Assembly (NCBI GenBank): GCA_034401795.1
Contig: CM067369.1
Span: 93,373,212 to 93,437,211 of the forward strand
Origin: Chaetoderma sp. LZ-2023a
Lineage: Eukaryota; Mollusca; Caudofoveata; Chaetodermatida; Chaetodermatidae
Direction of reading: 5' to 3'
DNA length: 64,000 nucleotides
The notes under the pieces were generated by a model. That model was not told the origin of the DNA. It did not search any database and was given only the letters and a program-made list of their open reading frames with translations. Shown here one piece after another: positions 46,063 through 56,489 of this stretch. The first letter of the stretch is position 1, and each line of letters begins with the position of its first letter. The position numbers were made by a program, and so were the translations under genes.

Positions 46063-46198
46063 CGTCCTTCAAACGTTAGTACCGACATAAAATATATACA
46101 AATAGTATGATTATTAAACAAAATATCACTATAAACGTAAACGTTTCGGGCGGAAGTTCACAGACCCATAAGTTTCGACGGTAACAACAACCCAGATT

Positions 46199-46320
46199 GC
46201 GCATCTTACTGGGCCGATGCTGGGCCGATGCTGGGCCGATACCGTGCCGATACTATCAGTATCTACCGTTACTATCAGTATCGGCCCGGTATCGGCTCAG
46301 CATCGGCCCAGTAAGATGCG
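46199..46320. repeat. family E, best-preserved palindrome
   Basis: GCATCTTACTGGGCCGATGC at the left and GCATCGGCCCAGTAAGATGC at the right are perfect inverted repeats. GGGCCGATGCT is tandemly duplicated in the left arm. The centre has ACTATCAGTATC twice. Confidence 0.85.
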
Positions 46321-46855
46321 TTATAAGGGAATATTCCACTAATTAAAAAGATTACATCTTTGATACGTCATGCATATGCCTCTAATGAACAGAAAGAGAT
46401 GAATCAATTTTATCGCAATCATTCCTCGTGACACACAGTTATTTAACAGTCCCATGAATTCCGACCCTGAAGAACCATGAAACACCCATTTTCCACCAAT
46501 TATATCCAATTAGATTTTGATATATTATGAAGATGTCTCTAATGGACATAGCACATGAATAATTACGTTTGCAATTTGTCCTGATGATAAACTGCAAAGT
46601 AACAGTCTCATAAATTCCGACCATGCATGAAAAACATGTTTCATCAAATATATAAATTAACATGTTTAACACACTATGAAAATGCCTCTAAGGAACAAAA
46701 AGGTCGTGAATGATTAATATTTCCAGTTCTCCTGCGTCAAATTTTCATTTGATTGCGGTGTATTTAAAAATAATTTGACCGAAAGACGCCGCCGCCAAAT
46801 TCGACTTCTAGACAACGTACCCTGGAGCGTGTTTCTAGTAGCTTCATGAGAAATG
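46321..46855. other. intronic with a degenerate internal duplication
   Basis: A ~125-bp unit (AATTCCGACC...GAACCATGAAA...CACCAA...TATTATGAAGATG.CTCTAATG.ACA) recurs at about 46380, 46455-46550, 46610-46700 in diverged form. No gene seen. Confidence 0.45.
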
Positions 46856-46857
46856 TA

Positions 46858-47005
46858 TCGATGTAACGCGCCACTATCGGATTTGCGCCGTTGACCAACG
46901 GCGTGTGGACCAATATCAAATTTGAAATCGTCAACGGCGCAAAGGATCTCGATCGACAGCGCAGGGGACCAATATCAACTGGTATATTTGCGCCCGTATA
47001 AAACA
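46858..47005. repeat. family F copy
   Basis: AACGCGCCACTATCGGATTTGCGCCGTTGACCAACGGCG, GGACCAATATCAAATTTGAAATCG, then GGGGACCAATATCAACTGG and ATTTGCGCCCG. Internal CGTTGACCAACGG inverted repeats alternate with AATATCAA. Confidence 0.65.
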
Positions 47006-47108
47006 GTATCAAAATAATCTATCAAAATGTATCTATTATGTAGGCCTATATAAGTCTGGTTGCAGTTGCTGTAGTCGTATTTTGCTTTCGAATGACGATT
47101 GAATAGAA

Positions 47109-47401
47109 TGGACCTTTCCAGTTTACCCATCCATCACATGACGCTATAATCAACTACGTGGCGCGTAAGGTGACGTTTGTATGTCTTTGCTATTTAATAA
47201 GCATGCTGTTGAATATTTTGAAACCTACGGCAGCAACATCACCCAGTCAAATTAGTTTCAAAATATTCAACAGCTTACCTGTATAGTTTTCTGGAAATTG
47301 ATAGTCATGGAGTTCAGAGATCGATCGATCCCAACACGAGCGTGGCGTGGGTGGAGCTGAGCTAGAGATTGGCGGGGAATAGCTAAAACTAGAAAGGTCC
47401 A
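47109..47401 (-). mobile_element. MITE family A copy with left arm deletion
   Basis: TGGACCTTTCCAG start and AGAAAGGTCCA end. The hairpin lacks most of one arm (TTTTGAAACCTACGGCAGCAACATC). CAGCTTACCTGTATAG, ATCGATCGATCCC and GATTGGCGGGGAATAGC are intact. The CRE tail is shortened. Confidence 0.88.
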
Positions 47402-47616
47402 TTGGGTAGCATAGATAGCCTGCCTCGTTATGATACCTGGGCATTTGCACTATTGTGTCTGAATGAGTCCGCCGATCCGACTAGACGCTATGTTAAAATC
47501 GTATAACTAATTATCGGAAGTAAGTAGGTTCAATTAAAAAGCGATCTAGCCACCATTAATTATGCTAAATCCGTTTAACAGTTCAGGTTTATATACAGGG
47601 TAGTTAAGGTTAATCT

Positions 47617-47945
47617 TTAACCCTTGCAACTCCAATGTCTCGATTTCAAAACAACTATATAGTGATTAGACTATGCAGGAAGGCTGTTTAAAAGTTTTAA
47701 ACTTGTTTGACTGGAACTTGTCGCTTCCTATGGCAGCAACAGCCACAAGTCATATTAGTTTTCATTTTAAAAGATTTCAACAGAATAGGCCTATTCCTGG
47801 CAGGGATGTCCATTTGTAGGCGAAGAGAAGACTATTTTTGAAAATTTACCACTGAAATGACTGGCTCGATAAGCGAGGCAGTCATTCCAGTTGTAAATGT
47901 TTAAATATAGTCTTCTCTTCGCCTGCAAATGGGCATTTAGTAAGC
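47617..47945. mobile_element. TTAA-type element with H hairpin followed by a B hairpin
   Basis: TTAA at 47617, CCCTTGCAACTCCAATGTCTCG, a degraded H (47690-47790), then the central B hairpin (47805-47945: GTCCATTTGTAGGCGAAGAG against CTCTTCGCCTGCAAATGGGC). The right TTAA boundary was not located. Confidence 0.6.
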
Positions 47946-48555
47946 AAATCTTTTAATTTTGGGTGGAATAATTTAGTCAATAAATAGTGACATGGTTACA
48001 TGTCATTGATTCCATGTGTATGCGTTATGTCAGCCTCGGGCTCACTCTAAATAGCTGGACGCATGTGCTCGGCGCAAGAGACACTGTTACACAAGAAGAC
48101 GGATGGTCACTCGGAGTCCTGGGGAAACTGTCCGGGACGAGAATAACTTCAAACAATCGCCGGTAAAATTAGCGTTAAATAAGAAAAGAATCGCTTGTCT
48201 TTTATGCGTCTAACCTGTGATGAAAGTATGCCCACTGGCGATTGCTTAGCCTCTAATAATATCTCCCAGTTTGGAAAGGACATCAATGATTTATAGGCCA
48301 TTTCAGATGCGCCGTTTCCTTTATTTTATTCAAAACGGGAAGGGCACACGATTGCGCGGGTTACTCATAGCCTATTTACTCCTACAATCTAGTCCTGTGG
48401 AATATGTTCGTACCATTTTGTTAGATATTTTCCAAAACTTTTGATGAACGCTGTTGCAACTAACGGCGACGATTTTCAGTAACATTATTTCAAATGTTAA
48501 AGCCTGGCTCATGTTTGTTTTAGCTAAGTATAAGTTTTGGATGGTTAGGTCATTA
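47946..48555. other. repeat-poor intronic block; candidate regulatory
   Basis: 48030-48370 is GC-balanced and free of MITE sequence (TCGGGCTCACTC, GGAGTCCTGGGGAAACTGTCC). No coding frame of note. Confidence 0.3.
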
Positions 48556-48559
48556 ACCC

Positions 48560-48785
48560 AAAAACAACACCCAGTCAGATTAGTTTCAAAATATTCAACA
48601 AAATGTTTATTAAATAGTCCAGACATACAATTGGTGCAACTTGACGGATTAGTATAACGAACTATTATACGTTTATGATGGATATAAATATGTCATTCAT
48701 GATGTAATTGATTATGACGTCAGCCTATACGTGAGATAGCTAATTATGACGTCATATGATTGACTGAGAAATTGGAGTCCTCTGT
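48560..48785 (+). mobile_element. MITE A', 3' half
   Basis: Right hairpin arm CCCAGTCAGATTAGTTTC to ATTCAAC, TTTATTAAATAGTCC, TGACGTCAGCCTATACGTGA, TTATGACGTCATATGATTG and end AATTGGAGTCC. Confidence 0.75.
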
Positions 48786-48799
48786 TCTCTACTAATAGA

Positions 48800-48965
48800 G
48801 GGGTCCATTTCTAAATGAATACTTAGCAACTAATTTGACATGGTGCTGTTGCTGTTAATGGTAGCAACAGCACCCAGCTGAATTAATTTCAAAAATCTTC
48901 AGAAAATTGTTTTTTTGTTATAAATTTATCAAAAACAATCAATTCGTACACTTGACGGACTTCTC
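48800..48965 (+). mobile_element. MITE A' fragment with hairpin
   Basis: GGGGTCCATTTC, AACTAATTTGACATGGTGCTG, TTGCTGTTAATGGTAGCAACAGCACCCAGC, then AATCAATTCGTACACTTGACGGAC. Ends are lost. Confidence 0.65.
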
Positions 48966-49555
48966 AATGTTCACGATGGGGCTAGATAGATTGTGACATT
49001 GACTAATTTGTGATGTAATTGGGTATGGCGCAAGACACGTGCATGACAGGTCGGATGTCTCCGTTGTCTATTGAAACGTTCGGGTTTTGAAGTCGTGCGT
49101 TATTCGCTTTAACACCCCCCAACCAATCGGCCGTTCTGGATAGCTCTGAGTGAAATGTCTCGCGACCCTCGAGGGCACCGAGTTTATCTAAACGCGATAA
49201 TCTAAGCGGCATTTCATCAAAAAGAAGCCTGGAATTAATCACAAATTTTCAAATCGATAGCAAATGATTGATACTACTTGCGGTAGTTTTCAAAATAAAG
49301 CTATCACGTGTTGATAGTATAGTTTTATTTTAAATGTTTTTAAAAAATGAATGGAATGACGTACACTCGCACACCTTAGCATAGCTTATATCTGCAAACA
49401 CATTATCGGCCAGCGAACCTACAATATGGCCCGAATAAAATTGAAACATAACTGTCCTTATATATCTACACTGAGGGCGAAACGGTGTAAAACCGAACAA
49501 CTGTTACCAAGTCTGATACTTTATACCTACGTTATCGGCTTTGAAATTGAATAAT
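48966..49555. other. intronic, nothing recognised
   Basis: A 79-residue minus frame (49003-49242) lacks any domain. 49260-49340 holds a GATAGC/GTTGATAGTATAG partial repeat. Confidence 0.3.
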
Positions 49556-49975
49556 GTCGTTTTAGCTATGCCTTCGCATCTTTAATAGCTACGCCCCCCC
49601 CCCCCCCCCCTCCAGCCCCCCCCCCCCCCACACTACGCCCGTGTTGCGATCGATCGATCGATCCATGATCCATGACTATCAATTTCCAGAATATTATACA
49701 GGTAAGCTGTTGAAAATTCTGAAACTAATTTGACTGGCCGTTGTTGCTGCATATGGCAACAACAGCGCATAGTCAAATTAGGTTCAAAATATTCAACAGG
49801 GTGTTTATCAAATAGTAAACACATACAATTCGTAAGCCCGTCATCAATTAAGCGTTAGTGACGAACTTAGCTATGTCATTCATGACGTAATTAATTATGA
49901 CGTCATCCTACATGTCATGTAGTTGATTATGACGTCATATGATTGACTGAGAAACTGGATTCCTCCATTATACGT
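49556..49975 (+). mobile_element. MITE A' copy with poly-C expansion
   Basis: GTTTTAGCTATGCC, then the GC/CACCC block is replaced by about 38 nt of C with a few interruptions (49592-49629). ATCGATCGATCGATCC, ACAGGTAAGC, hairpin (49708-49799), TTTATCAAATAG, CRE tail and end GAAACTGGATTCCTCC. Confidence 0.85.
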
Positions 49976-50109
49976 CCTCTTTAAATATCCCTATTTATAA
50001 ACTGCCATGTCTTTTTATTGCTTTGTTAGATGTTGTTCTATGCTTTGCAACCTCCTGTTGAATAGTAATCAACAAGGTATCCAAACACGTTACCAGATTT
50101 CGTAATGTT

Positions 50110-50140
50110 GCTTCTTTTTCTTCTTCTTCTTCTTCGTAGG
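50110..50140. repeat. (TTC)n microsatellite
   Basis: TTCTTCTTCTTCTTCG run; neighbouring TTACAGATACAGATACCAGATACC (50220-50260) is also a short repeat. Confidence 0.85.
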
Positions 50141-50384
50141 TTCCGCCTATGGTAGGAGCACCGTGGTCAGATTATTTGTGTTCAGGGGTTTTTTCAGCAG
50201 GTTACATATGCCAATTTATACTTACAGATACAGATACCAGATACCGGTTACAGATATCGAATTTCTGTAATTTGGTATACAATTTGTAATAAGTAAGTAA
50301 TAAGTGATTTTCTATACAAAACAGTTATTTTTTGTAGGATTACTCGACGGTGTTGAACGACAAACATTTAATTGTTCTTCCTGG

Positions 50385-50478
50385 ATGATTTCGCCCGAAT
50401 TTAAGCTTCTAAAAGTATACCATTTTAACAATTGTATTTTCAGGCATCTGGTGTTGCTGCATATGACAAAGCACGAGA
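50385..50478. mobile_element. family C end fragment
   Basis: TTTAAGCTTCTAAAAGTATACC, ATTTTAACAATTGTATTTTCAGGCATCTGGTGT; the right end of C, in front of the next C copy. Confidence 0.55.
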
Positions 50479-50484
50479 AGGTAG

Positions 50485-51045
50485 AGAAAACAAAAATAGA
50501 AGTGTTACAATTGTATAATTTTAGAAGCTTAGCCCTTTAACCCTCATATCAGCAATAAACGCCTTCTGCAGTGTCCATTTGCAGACCAAGAGCAGAATAT
50601 TTTTGGAAATTTACCACTGGCATGACTGGCTCGATAACCGAGCTAGTCATTCCAGTGATAAATTTTTAAGAATAGTCTTATCTTGGTCTGCAAATGGACA
50701 TTTTCCAAGACCACTACAGAAGGCAATTTCATTTGAAATTTTCTTGAACAAACTCAAGGGTTAAAGGGTTCAATTGGAGACTTCAATGAAACGAAATAAA
50801 TCTTACGATATGTGATGATTTCGTTTCATAGAAATTAATATAATTTGTGCTGTTGTGAAGTTGAATTAGAGACTTGTGCCTGTGTTTCAATTTCATAACT
50901 TAAAATATTATATTAATTTATGCATATTGAAAACATCATATGTTAAGATTTAGTTCGTTTCATTACATCTAGGCACACAATTTAAGTATATAATTTTAAC
51001 AATAATTTTATTTTGGAGCAATTTAGTGTGAATGTGCACCTTTAA
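50485..51045 (+). mobile_element. MITE family C copy interrupted by family B
   Basis: The left piece ends ATTTTAGAAGCTTAG (50532). The right piece restarts CAATTGGAGACTTCAATGAAACG and runs through TTAAGATTTAGTTCGTTTC to GTGTGAATGTGCACCTTTAA. The C consensus is continuous across the join. Confidence 0.8.
50529..50772. mobile_element. MITE family B nested in family C
   Basis: Element 50533-50768 begins CCCTTTAACCCTCATATC and ends AAGGGTTAAAGGG. Flanking TTAG (50529-50532) and TTCA (50769-50772) are single-base changes from TTAA. The internal hairpin GACTGGCTCGATAACCGAGCTAGTC is well preserved. Confidence 0.85.
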
Positions 51046-51147
51046 TGACGAATCAACGGCAAAGCACAGGGTTGTTTCACAAAGCGAGAACGCGCGAAGA
51101 ATCTTTGTTAAGAAAACGCTTCAAATCAATAGAGTAATGTATTTCTA

Positions 51148-51805
51148 TCTATGCCCCGCCCATCTCTAGCTAAGCTCCGCCCACAGTTTATGGTTATAAA
51201 AACCTATTATATACTTTGAATCCTAAATTCCCAGAATTCCAATTCATGAATCCATCTCCTCACTCAATCATATGATCAATTACGTGACGTGTATGCTGAC
51301 GTCATAATCATGACGTCATGAATGGTTCGATTATGCCGGTCTTTAACGCTAAATAGTCCGACACGTTGTAGGAATTTCATGGTTTTGCTATTTAAGAAAC
51401 ATGCTGCACCCAGTAAAATTAGTTTCAAAATATCAGACAGCTTACCTGTTTAACTTTCTGGAAATTGATAGTCAGGTGGTTCAGAGATCTATCGATCCCA
51501 ACACGAGCGAGGTGTGGGTATAGAGATGAGCGGGACATGGCTAAAACTGAAAAGCTCCATTGCAGAGTACTTATGCAGGTAAGCTTTTGATTATGTTTAA
51601 ATTAATTTAACAGGGAGGGTGAGGGGGGGGGGGTTGATGCCTATGGCCCAGTCAAATTAGTTTTAAAATATTCAAAAGAATGTTTTATATTAATAATAAA
51701 TGTATCATTGACAAACAATTCATACATTCGGTGGACATTTCGAGCGTCATGGCGGTGTTATAATGCGTCACTATGATTCTGATCTCAGACTATACATGTG
51801 ACGTA
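51148..51805 (+). mobile_element. MITE A' copy interrupted by a reversed family A copy
   Basis: Left piece 51148-51250: TGCCCCGCCC, AAGCTCCGCCCAC, ATTCCCAGAATTCCAATTC. Right piece 51563-51805: ATGCAGGTAAGC, a hairpin with a poly-G insert (51620-51632), AGTCAAATTAGTTTTAAAA, ACATTCGGTGGACATTTCG and a degraded tail. Confidence 0.75.
51251..51562 (-). mobile_element. MITE family A, nested in A'
   Basis: TCCATCTCCTCACTC start, CRE tail (TGACGTCATAATCATGACGTCATGAA), hairpin reduced to the right arm (CACCCAGTAAAATTAGTTTC), CAGCTTACCTG, ATCTATCGATCCC, and end AACTGAAAAGCTCCA. Confidence 0.8.
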
Positions 51806-51806
51806 A

Positions 51807-52284
51807 TGGACATTTCCGGTTTTAGCTATGCCCCGTCCATCTCTTGCTGAGCTCCACCCACGCTTCCCACGTGTTGGGATCGATCGATCACTGAATTCGC
51901 TGACTATCTCCAGAAAACTGTGCAAGTAAGCTGTTGAATATTTTAAAACTAATTTGACTGGGCGCTGTTCTGCGCCCAGTCAAATTAGTTTCAAAATATT
52001 CAGCAGAATGTTTATTAAATATTAAAGACATACAATTCGTACAATTCGTACAACAACACTTAGGTCGTGTTCTCACTAGAGACTTAATCGTGACTAACGC
52101 CATACTGACGCTTGGCATTATTCCGGATTAAGTCTCTAGTGAGAACACAGCCTTTGTCCGTCTTCAATTCAGCGTTCGTGACGTACTTATTTACGTCATT
52201 GAGTATGGCGTCACCCTACAGGCCACGTAGTTGATTACGACGTCATATATTTGATCGATACGATCGATAAACTGGAATGGTCTA
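51807..52284 (+). mobile_element. MITE family A copy hosting a family G insertion
   Basis: TGGACATTTCCGG start, CCCCGTCC, ATCGATCGATCAC, GCAAGTAAGC, a hairpin whose tip is shortened to GGCGCTGTTCTGCGCCC (51935-52006), an 11-bp duplication of ACAATTCGTAC, then a G element at 52063-52152, CRE tail and end AACTGGAATGGTCTA. Confidence 0.88.
52063..52152. repeat. family G palindromic MITE nested in MITE A
   Basis: GGTCGTGTTCTCACTAGAGACTTAATC and GGATTAAGTCTCTAGTGAGAACACAGCC are inverted repeats. The A sequence ACACTTAG / TCCGTCTTCAATT is continuous once it is removed. Confidence 0.85.
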
Positions 52285-52718
52285 TTGATTATGACGTCAT
52301 ATATTTGAGTGACATAAATGGGTGCACCTATAGATTGTAACGACAAGTCATAATGCGCAACACCGACATGAATCAGCTACGAAAATGTTAGCTGGAGAAT
52401 ATGGTTACCTACTAATTAACAAGACAGAAACAACAAAAAGTTAGTACTTCACGCGCTGACCCACAGACTGATGGAATAAATAAGCTCGCATCCTATTTTA
52501 CAGAAATTGGTCAACCCCAAGGACGCATTTCACAAATTACGCGCCGAACTCTCTAATGTGGTCCCGTCAGAGTCGAACTTAGGAATCAGAAGGCCCTGTG
52601 CACAGTTTCCGAAATTCTTACCTGGGGCCTGACGTCAGAGAGCTGTGATATTTGGCCACATCAGTCTTATAAAGGGCCGCTCAGAAATAACTCATAATGT
52701 TTCAAATACAAAAAGATA
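52285..52718. other. intronic, nothing recognised
   Basis: 52290-52318 repeats part of the A tail (TGATTATGACGTCATATATTTGA). 52500-52680 is GC-balanced with CTGACGTCAGAG, otherwise unassigned. Confidence 0.35.
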
Positions 52719-52811
52719 CTGTTGAATATGTTGTACATAATTGGATTAGAACCCATTGCTGCCTAAGGCAGCAATGCCTTCCAATCCAATTATATTCAAA
52801 ATATTCAACAG
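52719..52811. repeat. hairpin H, solo variant
   Basis: CTGTTGAATATGTTGTACATAATTGGATT and AATCCAATTATATTCAAAATATTCAACAG arms around CATTGCTGCCTAAGGCAGCAATG. AATTGGATT/AATCCAATT is changed on both arms relative to the consensus. Confidence 0.85.
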
Positions 52812-53610
52812 AACCGTTTTACATCGTGTTCAAAATTGTTTGCTGTGGGAAATATGTTGACTTATTTGTGACCTGTGACGTGTGACGGCTATGCGTAAAG
52901 CTACAAGGGCCGCAAAAATTGAGACAAAACAAACGTGTTGTCACTTTTAGGGGCCCGGAATATTGGGTGGGGCTTGTGCAAATAAATGCACTTGTTGCAC
53001 TGACTTAACTTCGTCCATGGGGCCTGTATTTTTGGCCAGTACCGGCCCATATTCTGCGATATCAGGCTCGCATTTGGAATGCAACCCATGACACTGTCCA
53101 CGAAACGTGACCGTGGATGACCGCGCCAAGGAGAGGGAATCATTTAACCAGATTGAAAATTATGTGGGAATCATTTAACCAGATTGAAAATTATGTAAAT
53201 TACAATGAAATGAAGACAATCATTAAATTAATATGATCAATTTCATTCCGTATAAATTATTTTTAGTTGCGAAGTTGAATTAGGGTGCATAGGCATATCC
53301 CTAATTCAAGCGCACAGCTAAAATAAGAGATGGGCGGGTATAGCTTGAAATGGACGATTCTATTGATGGACAGAAAGATGATAAGTATGATGAAAATAAT
53401 GATGATAATAATATTGAAGAAAATTATGCAAACAATGAAATGACAATATTTTATGATGATGACCGAGAATATTTTCTGTTAATTTATTTATTAGCATTGT
53501 TTGATGTATTATATTAATGGCAAACTGTTATCCGCCAAGTAATTGTTTGAAGCAGCTGTTCTTTTCTTTTCTATACTTTTCCAATCTGTTTATCTCTCCA
53601 CACACCCCGA
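52812..53610. other. intronic with a 31-bp tandem duplication and small MITE fragments
   Basis: GGGAATCATTTAACCAGATTGAAAATTATG occurs twice in tandem (about 53136-53196). Then a family C interior fragment (53215-53330) and a MITE A end (AGAGATGGGCGGGTATAGCTTGAAATGGACGATTC, about 53318-53353). Confidence 0.6.
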
Positions 53611-53643
53611 CCCCCCCCCCCCCTCTCTCTCTCTCTCCCCCAC

Positions 53644-53676
<33 letters not shown>
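53611..53676. repeat. poly-C and (CT)n microsatellite
   Basis: About 13 C followed by CT runs and CCCCCACCCC. Confidence 0.95.
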
Positions 53677-53678
<2 letters not shown>

Positions 53679-53839
53679 TCTTAATTTAGTGTTTACTGTA
53701 GTGTTTCACAATTAATGGCTGATTAGAACAATCCTGTAGGGAGAGAGCAACTCTAAGTTGTAAGAACGTGTGCGCGATCCCATTGTGCAAATGTTACAAT
53801 AAAATATGTTTAAATCAAAACGAAAATAATTATATTACT

Positions 53840-53965
53840 TTATTCAGAATGAAATCGTCATATGCAATGATGTATTTCGTTTCATCTCATTGAGGTACAC
53901 AATTTAAGCCTATAAAAGCGTGTAGTTTTAACAATTTTATTTTCAAGCCTTCTGATGTGAGTCTT
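53840..53965 (+). mobile_element. family C, right-end fragment
   Basis: TCATATGCAATGATGTATTTCG, CATTGAGGTACACAATTTAAGC, TTTAACAATTTTATTTTCAAGC and TCTGATGTGAGTC match C in order. Confidence 0.7.
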
Positions 53966-54655
53966 TAACACAACATTTCGAAATTCGAATTACACAAATT
54001 GCAAATATCATGGCAATGCTTGTTAAGTTAACATTACAAGTTTGTTTGCAAAAATGGAATAATCTTCATAATTGATTAAATTAATCAATTAAGAATTTTT
54101 TATGCGTAAATTACGCAACATCTACTATATTAAATCATTCGAAACGGCAAAGGCATTAATTAGTTGTGTCAATAATTGCACATGCGCACACATACTCACG
54201 AACGCACATATACCAGCGCCACATGCAATACTCTCATAATGGGACGAGTACGTTGAGTTTATTGTCTTGAAATTCGCGTCCGTAAACAGAGAAATAGAAA
54301 AATAACGACGTAGATTAACCAGACATTTGGTAATAATTCAATGTACGATGTCTAAATAATCATCTTCATTCTCCAACAACATTGCTGTGGTTGTTTGCCG
54401 TGGTCTATGTAAAAGATCAATTCTCAAGCTTGTTTATTTATCTATCAGCAGGCTTCAAAGACGCGTTTGCGCTCGCAACATGTGTTACCCAGCGTAAACG
54501 GGCATCACTCCGCCCACTGTAATTGGTTACAGTAGTTTTATTGCGGGGAGTATATCCGAACTTCATTCCAGAATCGCAAACAAGGCAGTGCTCCTTCCGA
54601 GGGAGGGACATCCATTTATACAGTACAGCTAAAAATACCTAATGTATAAATAACT
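53966..54655. other. intronic, nothing recognised
   Basis: AT-rich to 54380. 54440-54610 is more balanced (CCAGCGTAAACGGGCATCACTCCGCCC) and could be regulatory. Confidence 0.3.
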
Positions 54656-54987
54656 TAAAGGTGAATATTCACAGCAGAATGGTTCAAAATAAAATTGTTA
54701 AAATTATATACTTTTAGAGGCTTAAATTGTGTGCCTAGATGTAATGAAACGAAATAAAGCTTAGCATATGATGATTTCATTACGTATAAATTAATATAGT
54801 GTTGTCAAATTGAATTATAGGCAAGAGTCTCTAATTCAAATTCACAACTAAACCTACGAAATTTATTTTTATTGAATGAAATCTTCATATGTTAAGATTT
54901 ATTTCCTTTCATTGAGGTACACAATCTAAAAGTATATAATTTCAACAATTTTATTTTCAAGCATTCTGGTGTGAATATGCACCTTTA
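54656..54987 (+). mobile_element. MITE family C, complete copy
   Basis: 332 bp from TAAAGGTGAATATTCAC to GTGAATATGCACCTTTA (terminal inverted repeats of at least 16 nt with one mismatch). The interior is itself roughly palindromic: GTAATGAAACGAAATAAAGC against TTATTTCCTTTCATTGAGG. Confidence 0.9.
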
Positions 54988-54990
54988 AAT

Positions 54991-55163
54991 AGGCAGCAAC
55001 AGCACCAAGTCAAATTAGTTACAAAATATTCAACAGCTTCCCTGTATAGTTTTCAGGAAATTGATAGCTAGAGCATTCGGGGATCGATCAATCCCAACAC
55101 GGCGAGGTGTGGGTGGAGCTTAGCTAGTGATGGGCGGGGCATAGCTAAAATGGAAAGATCCAT
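54991..55163 (-). mobile_element. MITE family A, 5' part only
   Basis: GGCAGCAACAGCACC (hairpin arm), ATTCAACAGCTTCCCTG, TTGATAGCTAGAGCATTCGGGG, ATCGATCAATCCC, CTAGTGATGGGCGGGGCATAGC and end ATGGAAAGATCCA. It belongs to the GGGAAGC subfamily and begins only 3 bp after the right end of a complete C element. Confidence 0.85.
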
Positions 55164-55417
55164 TGTCATTTTCTTAGCATATCGTATTAGTTTTGTTTAT
55201 CACATAACCCTTCGCTACTGAGGTCTGACCAATGCGCGGCAAAACATAGTGGCACAATATGGTGATAAACGCAATATCGTATAATTTCGGAATTAAAATC
55301 ATTCTTGATTTATCGTTTGAATATGTGAATTGGATACATTCTACACTAAACATTGGTTCTTGGAGAGCGTCCTCGAATGCTATTATAATATTAGTGCGTG
55401 AGTGCGTGCGGGCGGGA

Positions 55418-55466
55418 GAAGGGCGGGCGGGCGGGCGGGCGGGCGGGCGGGCGGGCGGGCGGGCGC
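55418..55466. repeat. (GGGC)n microsatellite
   Basis: About 11 GGGC tetranucleotides; Gly-Arg-Ala frames over it are artefacts. Confidence 0.97.
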
Positions 55467-56043
55467 GTCCACTCCCTCTTACTCTCAGACTGGTTAAATC
55501 TCATTGCATGTATTTCTTCCGTTCTGTATCTATATGGTGTTAGTATCTATCGCGTTCTACCGCCCTTTTTCTTTTTGCTCTCATACCCTTAGCAGCTTCT
55601 CCCAAGAGGTTTCATAACTAGCGCTGATTAATTTCTATTTAACGAAAGTTGTTTTCATTATCCGTGTCAAATATCTGTGCTGGGTTAAACTCTCCCTGAG
55701 GGCCCCTTGTCTTGCCGATGTAATCAGCACGGATGGCGTAAGACGCGCGATGTTTCAGCAGTGAGGAAGCTGATAGAATATGGCGATCATTGTGAATCGG
55801 TCGCTTGGCGACTCTCAGAGCATCCGCTTTAATTAACGAACAGGCCGGTAATGATTCGCTGAATTAGTTTGAATCGGTTTCAGCAAATTGAATGGGCGGC
55901 AGAAGATTAATTACACAGGGCAAACAATCTCGCATTTTTTTTGCATCCTTATTAAATGATTAATATTTTTTTATCTTTTGTTAATTGACTTATAATAAAA
56001 ATAATATGTAAGCTTTGTGTTTAATTGTAGAACGACTATATAT
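55467..56043. other. repeat-poor intronic block; candidate Nkx6 regulatory element
   Basis: 55670-55960 is complex and CpG-containing with clustered homeodomain-core sites (GCTTTAATTAACG, GAATTAG, GATTAATTACAC, AAATGATTAATA) and no transposon signature. Calling it regulatory is inference from composition and position. Confidence 0.35.
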
Positions 56044-56382
56044 TAAGGTGCATATTCACACCAAAATGCTCGAAAATAAAATTGTTAAAATTGTATACTT
56101 TTAGAGGCTTAAATTGTGTACCTGAAAATAATGAAGCGAAATAAATCTTAACATATGATGGTTTCCTTCCATATAAAGTAATATAACTTCTTTAATGGTG
56201 AATTTGAATTATGGACTGGTGTCTCTAGCCTAATTAAATTACACAACTTAAGAAATTGTACAAATTAATACGCTTTATCAAGATTTATTTCGTGTCATTA
56301 CCGGTACATCTAATTTAAGCTTCTAATGGTATTTAATTTTAACAGTTATTTTGAAGCATTTTGTTGTGAATATGCACCTTTG
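56044..56382 (+). mobile_element. MITE family C, complete copy
   Basis: TTAAGGTGCATATTCACACC start and GTGAATATGCACCTTTGA end. Interior TTAACATATGATGG and TATCAAGATTTATTTCG are in consensus order. Confidence 0.88.
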
Positions 56383-56395
56383 ATGTAGTTTAAAA

Positions 56396-56430
56396 ACAAT
56401 AATAATAATAATAATAATAAAAAAATAATT
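56396..56430. repeat. (AAT)n microsatellite
   Basis: About eight AAT triplets followed by an A-run, just after the C element. Confidence 0.95.
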
Positions 56431-56489
56431 GAAGTGGGAGCATAGTAACGGTTGTCTTATGCGTCTCTCACTTGCAAACAATTATACAA

